A stretch of 9,216 nucleotides of DNA from the NCBI GenBank assembly GCA_963533935.1, contig CAUSQL010000054.1, positions 1-9,216 of the forward strand, in the 5' to 3' direction. Below are positions 5,958 to 9,216 of the stretch, one piece after another. The notes beneath the pieces are model-generated. The model worked only from the letters and a program-made list of their open reading frames with translations. It had not been told where the DNA came from and made no database searches. The position numbers and the translations under genes were made by a program. The first letter of the stretch is position 1. Every line of letters begins with the position of its first letter. Source of the stretch: CAUSKK01 sp963533935. GTDB lineage: Bacteria > Pseudomonadota > Gammaproteobacteria > Cardiobacteriales > Cardiobacteriaceae.

Positions 5958-6737
5958 TTAAGAATGGCCACGCAGGGCGCGGCGGGGCATGACCACCGCC
6001 GGCGCTCCGTCGGAATCGTGGTAAACGGCGGTTTCAACCCGGTAGATGCGTTCAATGGTCTCCTTGTTCAGCACCGTGCTCGGCGCCCCCTGGGCCTGAA
6101 TCCGTCCGTCGGCCAGCAGAATGATTTCGTCGGCAAACTGCGCCGCCAAATTCAAATCGTGCAGAATCATCAGCGTAATCAGGGACCGCTCCCGGGTGTG
6201 GTGGCGCACCGCCTCCAGCAGCACGCACTGGTGGTGCATGTCCAGGGCGCTGACCGGTTCATCGAGCAGCAGAATCTGCGGGTCGCGCAGCAGCACCTGG
6301 GCAAACATGACCATCTGCCGCTGGCCACCGGATAAATCCAGCACGTCCCGGTCGGCCAGGTGCGCAATGCCCAGGGTTGCCATCAGGGCCACGGCGCGAC
6401 TTAGCTGCTCGTCGGACACGTGCATGGTCAGATTACTCATTAAACCCAGCAGCACTACCTCCAGCGCCGTCAATGAGGCGTCCACCACCGTGTCCTGGGG
6501 CATGTAGCCAATGGGCTTACGCCAGGCCATATGGCGGCCGGGGCTCAGAGTTTCCCCCCGATAGCTGATGCGGCCCCGGTAGGGCAGTTCCGCAAAGATG
6601 GTCTTAATTAACGACGATTTGCCGGCGCCGTTGGGGCCAAGGACCGCATAGGCCCGGCCCGGCTGTAGGCTCAGGGAAATGCCGTCGGCCACGCAGAGTT
6701 GGCCGCGGTAAATGGTTAGCTGTTCCAGCTGCATCAT
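5958..6737 (-). CDS. ABC importer ATP-binding protein (FecE/FepC type)
   Basis: The 259-residue cytoplasmic ATPase powers a class II metal-chelate importer. The full motif set is present: Walker A GPNGAGKS (34-41), Q-loop Q81 in GYMPQD, signature LSGGQ (135-139), Walker B ILLLDE (155-160), D-loop SALD (163-166) and H-loop H193 in ILHDLN. The sequence MILHDLNLAAQFADEIILLADGRI is typical of the FecE/FhuC/BtuD family. The C-terminal 35 residues are family-typical (LNKETIERIYRVE). The ATG at 6737 overlaps the permease stop (ATGA); a second ATG immediately follows at 6734, so the start could be one codon later. Translational coupling with the permease is likely. Substrate cannot be told from the ATPase. 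Confidence 0.95.
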   Translation of the reverse strand: MMQLEQLTIYRGQLCVADGISLSLQPGRAYAVLGPNGAGKSSLIKTIFAELPYRGRISYRGETLSPGRHMAWRKPIGYMPQDTVVDASLTALEVVLLGLMSNLTMHVSDEQLSRAVALMATLGIAHLADRDVLDLSGGQRQMVMFAQVLLRDPQILLLDEPVSALDMHHQCVLLEAVRHHTRERSLITLMILHDLNLAAQFADEIILLADGRIQAQGAPSTVLNKETIERIYRVETAVYHDSDGAPAVVMPRRALRGHS

Positions 6738-7861
6738 GTGTTGGTCTTCCTTGACAGAATTATCCAGAAGAAAAATGGCACACCAATAAAGGAGGTGATG
6801 ATGCCGATGGGGAATTCCGCCCCCGGATTAATCAGCTTCGACAGCACCGAGGCGGCGGAGAGAAAGGCGGAACCGGCCAGCATGGCGGTGGGCAGGAAGT
6901 AGCGCTGGTCTTCGCCAATGAGCATGCGCGCCACGTGCGGCGCCACCAGGCCGATAAAGCCAATGGTGCCGATGAAGCTGATTACCGTGGCCGTCATCAC
7001 CGCCACGATGATTAGCACCCGCATACGCAGGGCCGCCAGATTAACGCCCATGCTGGCGGCGCGGGCTTCGCCGAGCCGTAGCGCCGTTAGCTGCCAGACG
7101 TTGGCGAAGAGCAGCAGCACGCAAATGGCCGTAACCGCCGCGGTAATGGCCAGGGTCGGCCACTTGGCCTTACTTAAGGCCCCAAAGAGCCAGAAGAGAA
7201 TTTTCTGCGATTCCTCCGGCGTGGCGATGTACTGCATCAGCGACGAGGCCGATTGGAAGATAAAGAGCAGGGCGATGCCCACCAGCACCAGGGTGGCCGA
7301 GGAAAAACGGCGCATGGAGGCGAAGATGAACATAATGCCGGCGGCCAGCATGGTCATGAGAAAGGCGGATAGGGGCTGGGCCACATAGACGGACAGGCCG
7401 AAGGTGCCGAAGACCACCACCAGCGAGGCGCCGAAGCCGGCCGCCGCCGCCATGCCCAGGGTGTAGGGGCTGGCCATGGGATTGTTCAGCAAAGTCTGAA
7501 TTTCCGCGCCTCCAGCGCCTAGAGTCGCCCCCGCCACCAGCGCCATTAGGGCAATGGGCAGGCGCAGGTGATTAACGATGATGTGGGTGGTGCTATCCAC
7601 CCCCTTAATGCCCAGATACTGCTGGAATTGGTACCAATGCTGCGCCAGCCAACCGGCGTCGGCCGCCGGCGGCGTGTCGTGGAATTGCAGCAGGGCGTGG
7701 AGCACGTCCGTAACGCTCACCTTACTGCCGGCGGCGCCGTTGGTTAAATCGAGAACAAAGGTGATAAAACAGAAGACAACGAAGGCCAGCATGATGGTCC
7801 ACCGCCGCTGTTCGCGGCGGCGGTGGGTGGCAATGGTGTCGGCAATAAGCTGCTGCGGCAC
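6734..7861 (-). CDS. FecCD-family ABC importer permease
   Basis: This 375-residue inner-membrane protein forms, as a homodimer, the channel for a siderophore, haem, cobalamin or similar metal complex. Family landmarks are LRLPIALMALVAGATLGAGGAEIQ (99-122), NPMASPYTLG (127-136), the coupling-helix region RLGEARAASMGV (262-273), GFIGLVAPHVARMLIGEDQR (301-320) and NPGAEFPIGIITSFIGVPFFFW (345-366). The first membrane segment is at about 22-39 after a charged N-terminus. The start is GTG at 7861, with GGAG 6 bases upstream inside the end of the previous gene, leaving a 3-base gap. At 375 residues it is longer than the usual 320-350. The extra length is a hydrophilic periplasmic loop at about 40-98, between segment 1 and the LRLP motif. 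Confidence 0.94.
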   Translation of the reverse strand: MPQQLIADTIATHRRREQRRWTIMLAFVVFCFITFVLDLTNGAAGSKVSVTDVLHALLQFHDTPPAADAGWLAQHWYQFQQYLGIKGVDSTTHIIVNHLRLPIALMALVAGATLGAGGAEIQTLLNNPMASPYTLGMAAAAGFGASLVVVFGTFGLSVYVAQPLSAFLMTMLAAGIMFIFASMRRFSSATLVLVGIALLFIFQSASSLMQYIATPEESQKILFWLFGALSKAKWPTLAITAAVTAICVLLLFANVWQLTALRLGEARAASMGVNLAALRMRVLIIVAVMTATVISFIGTIGFIGLVAPHVARMLIGEDQRYFLPTAMLAGSAFLSAASVLSKLINPGAEFPIGIITSFIGVPFFFWIILSRKTNT

Positions 7862-7864
7862 TGA

Positions 7865-8962
7865 TTACTCCGCCTTCAGGAAGAAAGTACCTTCGGGCAC
7901 CACCGGCAGGTATTTCTTATGGAAGTCCAGGTAGGTGGCCAGCGGATCCACGTCTTTAAAGGCGTCCGGATAGAGAGCCTTCGCAATGTACTGGATTGAC
8001 GCCGCGTCGGCCAGAGTGCGGGAAGCGCCCTGGTAGATGGCGTGCAGGCGGCCCTCCTTAATGGCCGGCAGTTCCGCCCAGCCCTCCCGTTTTTTATAGC
8101 CGTTCAGCCGCTTCAGGGCCTCGTCCTTGGCGATGTTAATGCCCATGACCTGGGCCTGCTCGTTCTTCTTCAGCTCGGTCTCACGGCCGGTAATCACGAC
8201 CACGTCCGGCCTATCGCTGATGACCTGTTCCGGATTCATGGGGCCGGCATATTCCACGTGGCCCACGGCGATGTTCTTACCTTTAGCCTGCTCCGCCAGC
8301 GGCCCCCACATGGTGTTGCCGAAGCTGTTGCCATACTCGCTGGGGCCCTTATTGCCAAATTCCAGATAGATTTTCGGCTGGGGCTGGCCGGATTTCTCTA
8401 TGCGGCTATGCACGTCCTTGATGATGCCCTCGTACCAGTTGGCGATTTCCTTGGCCCGCTCCGGTTGGCCGGTGATTTCGCCAAGAATGCGGGTGCTTTC
8501 CAGGTGCAAGGGCAGCTGCTCCTTGTTGTAGTCCAAAACTACCACGGGAATGCCGGCCTTGGCCAGCGGTTCCAAATCGTCCTCAATGGCCTGCCACTGC
8601 CAATCGGCCAGCACCACCAAATCCGGCTTCAGCGCCAGCACCTTTTCCACGGAGAAGGTGCCCACTTCCACTTCGCCTACGTCGGCCAGCTCCTTTAATT
8701 TTGGTAAGGCCTTGCTGTAAACCTCCCAGCTGGCCGGGGTCCAATCCGTCCACACGGCCTTGGAGAAGCCGACCACGTTGTCCAGGGCCTTTTCGCCGCC
8801 CACGGCCAGGTAGTCGGTGTAGTAAAAGCCCAGCATGATGCGCTTGGCCGGCACGTCCACCTTCACTTCACGGCCGAGCACGTCCTTAATGGTTTTTACC
8901 TCGGCCTGGGCCACGGTCATGGCTGCGGTTAGGGCCAGGGCCGCCAGTATGTTCTTTAGCAT
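7865..8962 (-). CDS. Periplasmic metal-chelate binding protein of the importer (FecB/FhuD-like, class III)
   Basis: I place the start at the ATG at 8962, not further upstream: AAGGAG sits 7 bases before it, and it opens a clean signal peptide (MLKNILAALALTAAMTVAQA, cut before E21). The frame stays open to 9043, but that extension has no comparable site. The 365-residue product has no lipobox Cys, so it should be a soluble periplasmic protein. It has the class III two-lobe pattern: DVLGREV (27-33), PAKRIML, a motif-rich segment WTDWTPASW (71-79), SVEKVLALKPDLVVLADW (104-121), IPVVVLDY, then a long connecting helix and a second lobe with PEQVISDRPDVVVITG. DVLGREV recalls iron-complex binding proteins of the YiuA/FecB kind. 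Substrate is unproven: iron chelate is most likely, and haem, cobalamin or molybdate/tungstate are alternatives. It is the first gene of the operon. Confidence 0.92.
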   Translation of the reverse strand: MLKNILAALALTAAMTVAQAEVKTIKDVLGREVKVDVPAKRIMLGFYYTDYLAVGGEKALDNVVGFSKAVWTDWTPASWEVYSKALPKLKELADVGEVEVGTFSVEKVLALKPDLVVLADWQWQAIEDDLEPLAKAGIPVVVLDYNKEQLPLHLESTRILGEITGQPERAKEIANWYEGIIKDVHSRIEKSGQPQPKIYLEFGNKGPSEYGNSFGNTMWGPLAEQAKGKNIAVGHVEYAGPMNPEQVISDRPDVVVITGRETELKKNEQAQVMGINIAKDEALKRLNGYKKREGWAELPAIKEGRLHAIYQGASRTLADAASIQYIAKALYPDAFKDVDPLATYLDFHKKYLPVVPEGTFFLKAE

Positions 8963-8985
8963 GAAAAAGCTCCTTATCAATAGAA

Positions 8986-9021
8986 AGCACCCGTCAATAA
9001 TCATCGCTGGGCTCGGGTGCT
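8986..9021 (-). promoter_or_regulatory. Leader hairpin upstream of the importer operon
   Basis: Bases 8986-8993 (AGCACCCG) and 9014-9021 (CGGGTGCT) form an 8-bp perfect stem with a 20-nt loop, in the untranslated leader 24 bases before the binding-protein start and just ahead of its AAGGAG. No riboswitch class is recognised, and no T-run follows. It may be a structural mRNA leader or chance. It lies inside the open frame upstream of 8962, which is another reason not to extend the gene. Confidence 0.4.
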
Positions 9022-9049
9022 GGGCCCGGCAATCTTTATCCAAATAGGT

Positions 9050-9078
9050 TTAATTAGCATTAAGAGGTGGCGATTATA
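9050..9078 (-). promoter_or_regulatory. Candidate promoter -10 (TATAAT) and downstream palindrome for the importer operon
   Basis: On the minus strand a perfect TATAAT lies at 9078-9073, about 110 bases before the binding-protein start and just after the tRNA terminator. The -35 at 17-bp spacing (CTAACG, 9101-9096) is poor, suggesting a weak or activator-dependent promoter. Just past the expected transcription start is a short palindrome, TTAAT-TAGC-ATTAA (9050-9063), which could be an operator. It is not a convincing Fur box. All of this is inference from short motifs. Confidence 0.45.
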
Positions 9079-9125
9079 ACTTTTTAGCCGGCTGGCGTTA
9101 GCCTTAGGGGATAAAGGCGGAAACG

Positions 9126-9152
9126 AAAAAGGGACAGCAGCAGCTGTCCCTT
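9126..9152 (-). terminator. Rho-independent terminator downstream of the tRNA-Arg gene
   Basis: On the minus strand a 10-bp perfect stem (9152-9143 with 9138-9129; GGGACAGC against GCTGTCCC plus two A-T pairs) with a 4-nt loop runs into T residues at 9130-9126. It lies 7 bases beyond the tRNA 3' end and insulates the importer operon from tRNA transcription. Confidence 0.92.
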
Positions 9153-9159
9153 GGGAATT

Positions 9160-9216
9160 TGGCGCGCCCGGAAGGACTCGAACCTCCGACCGCTTGGTTC
9201 GTAGCCAAGTACTCTA
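9160..9216 (-). tRNA. tRNA-Arg(ACG), 3' portion
   Basis: The 57 visible bases run from the D-arm end to the encoded CCA (9162-9160). The anticodon stem CTTGG/CCAAG encloses the loop CTACGAA, giving anticodon ACG (read as ICG, decoding CGN arginine codons). The T arm GGAGG-TTCGAGT-CCTTC has one G-T pair. The acceptor strand CGGGCGC is followed by discriminator G and CCA. The 5' acceptor strand and D arm lie beyond the window. The sequence closely follows the E. coli tRNA-Arg(ACG) pattern (GAGTACTxGGCTACGAAC). Confidence 0.95.

Noticed and set aside
8023..8030. AAGCGCCC octamer inside the binding-protein gene as a seventh repeat copy
   Set aside because: The flanking TGT-N-TGT and TTACAAAC elements are absent, so it is a chance match of the core only.
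8042..8698. 218-residue plus-strand frame opposite the binding-protein gene
   Set aside because: The minus-strand gene has a signal peptide, ribosome binding site and class III binding-protein motifs. The plus frame has no recognisable domain.
8963..9043. Extension of the binding-protein gene to a start at 9043
   Set aside because: The extra 27 residues would bury the signal peptide and lack a ribosome binding site, and the segment overlaps a leader hairpin. The ATG at 8962 has AAGGAG at good spacing.
9044..9125. Cobalamin or other known riboswitch ahead of the importer
   Set aside because: The leader is too short and lacks the conserved boxes I would expect. Only a simple 8-bp stem is seen.

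Overview
The window is a stretch of a GC-rich (around 60% by eye) Gram-negative, proteobacterial chromosome. Support comes from the dnaK-dnaJ order, Sec signal peptides on periplasmic proteins, a periplasmic cupredoxin, Shine-Dalgarno motifs of the GGAG type, and a tRNA-Arg(ACG) close to the enterobacterial sequence with an encoded CCA. A gamma- or betaproteobacterium is likely. A Cardiobacteriaceae-like host is only a guess from overall impression; I cannot name a genus.

Layout. Positions 1-938 (+) hold the C-terminal half of dnaK, closed by a strong terminator. Positions 1057-3734 (+) hold a tight run of dnaJ, pdxH and a divergent MetF-like gene, with a 9-nt gap and then a 4-nt overlap. Positions 3735-4160 are a gene-free, repeat-rich spacer between convergent units. 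Positions 4161-5288 (-) hold a solitary two-domain TerA-type protein. Positions 5422-8962 (-) are a four-gene operon read right to left: periplasmic binding protein, FecCD-type permease, FecE-type ATPase, then a pseudoazurin-like blue copper protein. Its junctions are a 3-nt gap, a 4-nt overlap and a 17-nt gap. At the right edge a terminator (-) and the 3' part of a tRNA-Arg gene (-) precede that operon's promoter region.

How the genes work together. DnaK and DnaJ form the Hsp70 chaperone pair. PdxH makes pyridoxal 5'-phosphate and is co-transcribed with a MetF-like protein that lacks the usual catalytic aspartate. The binding protein, permease and ATPase form a complete class II (BtuCD/FecBCD-type) importer, probably for chelated iron, haem or another metal complex. 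The cupredoxin encoded as its last gene suggests a redox step linked to metal handling in the periplasm.

The most unusual signal is a family of short palindromic intergenic repeats. Six copies with fixed spacing (core GGGCGCTT, N4, TGT, N, TGT) occur in all three intergenic spacers between 984 and 5421 that exceed 70 bp, and never inside a gene. One inverted pair forms a 30-bp hairpin after the MetF-like gene.
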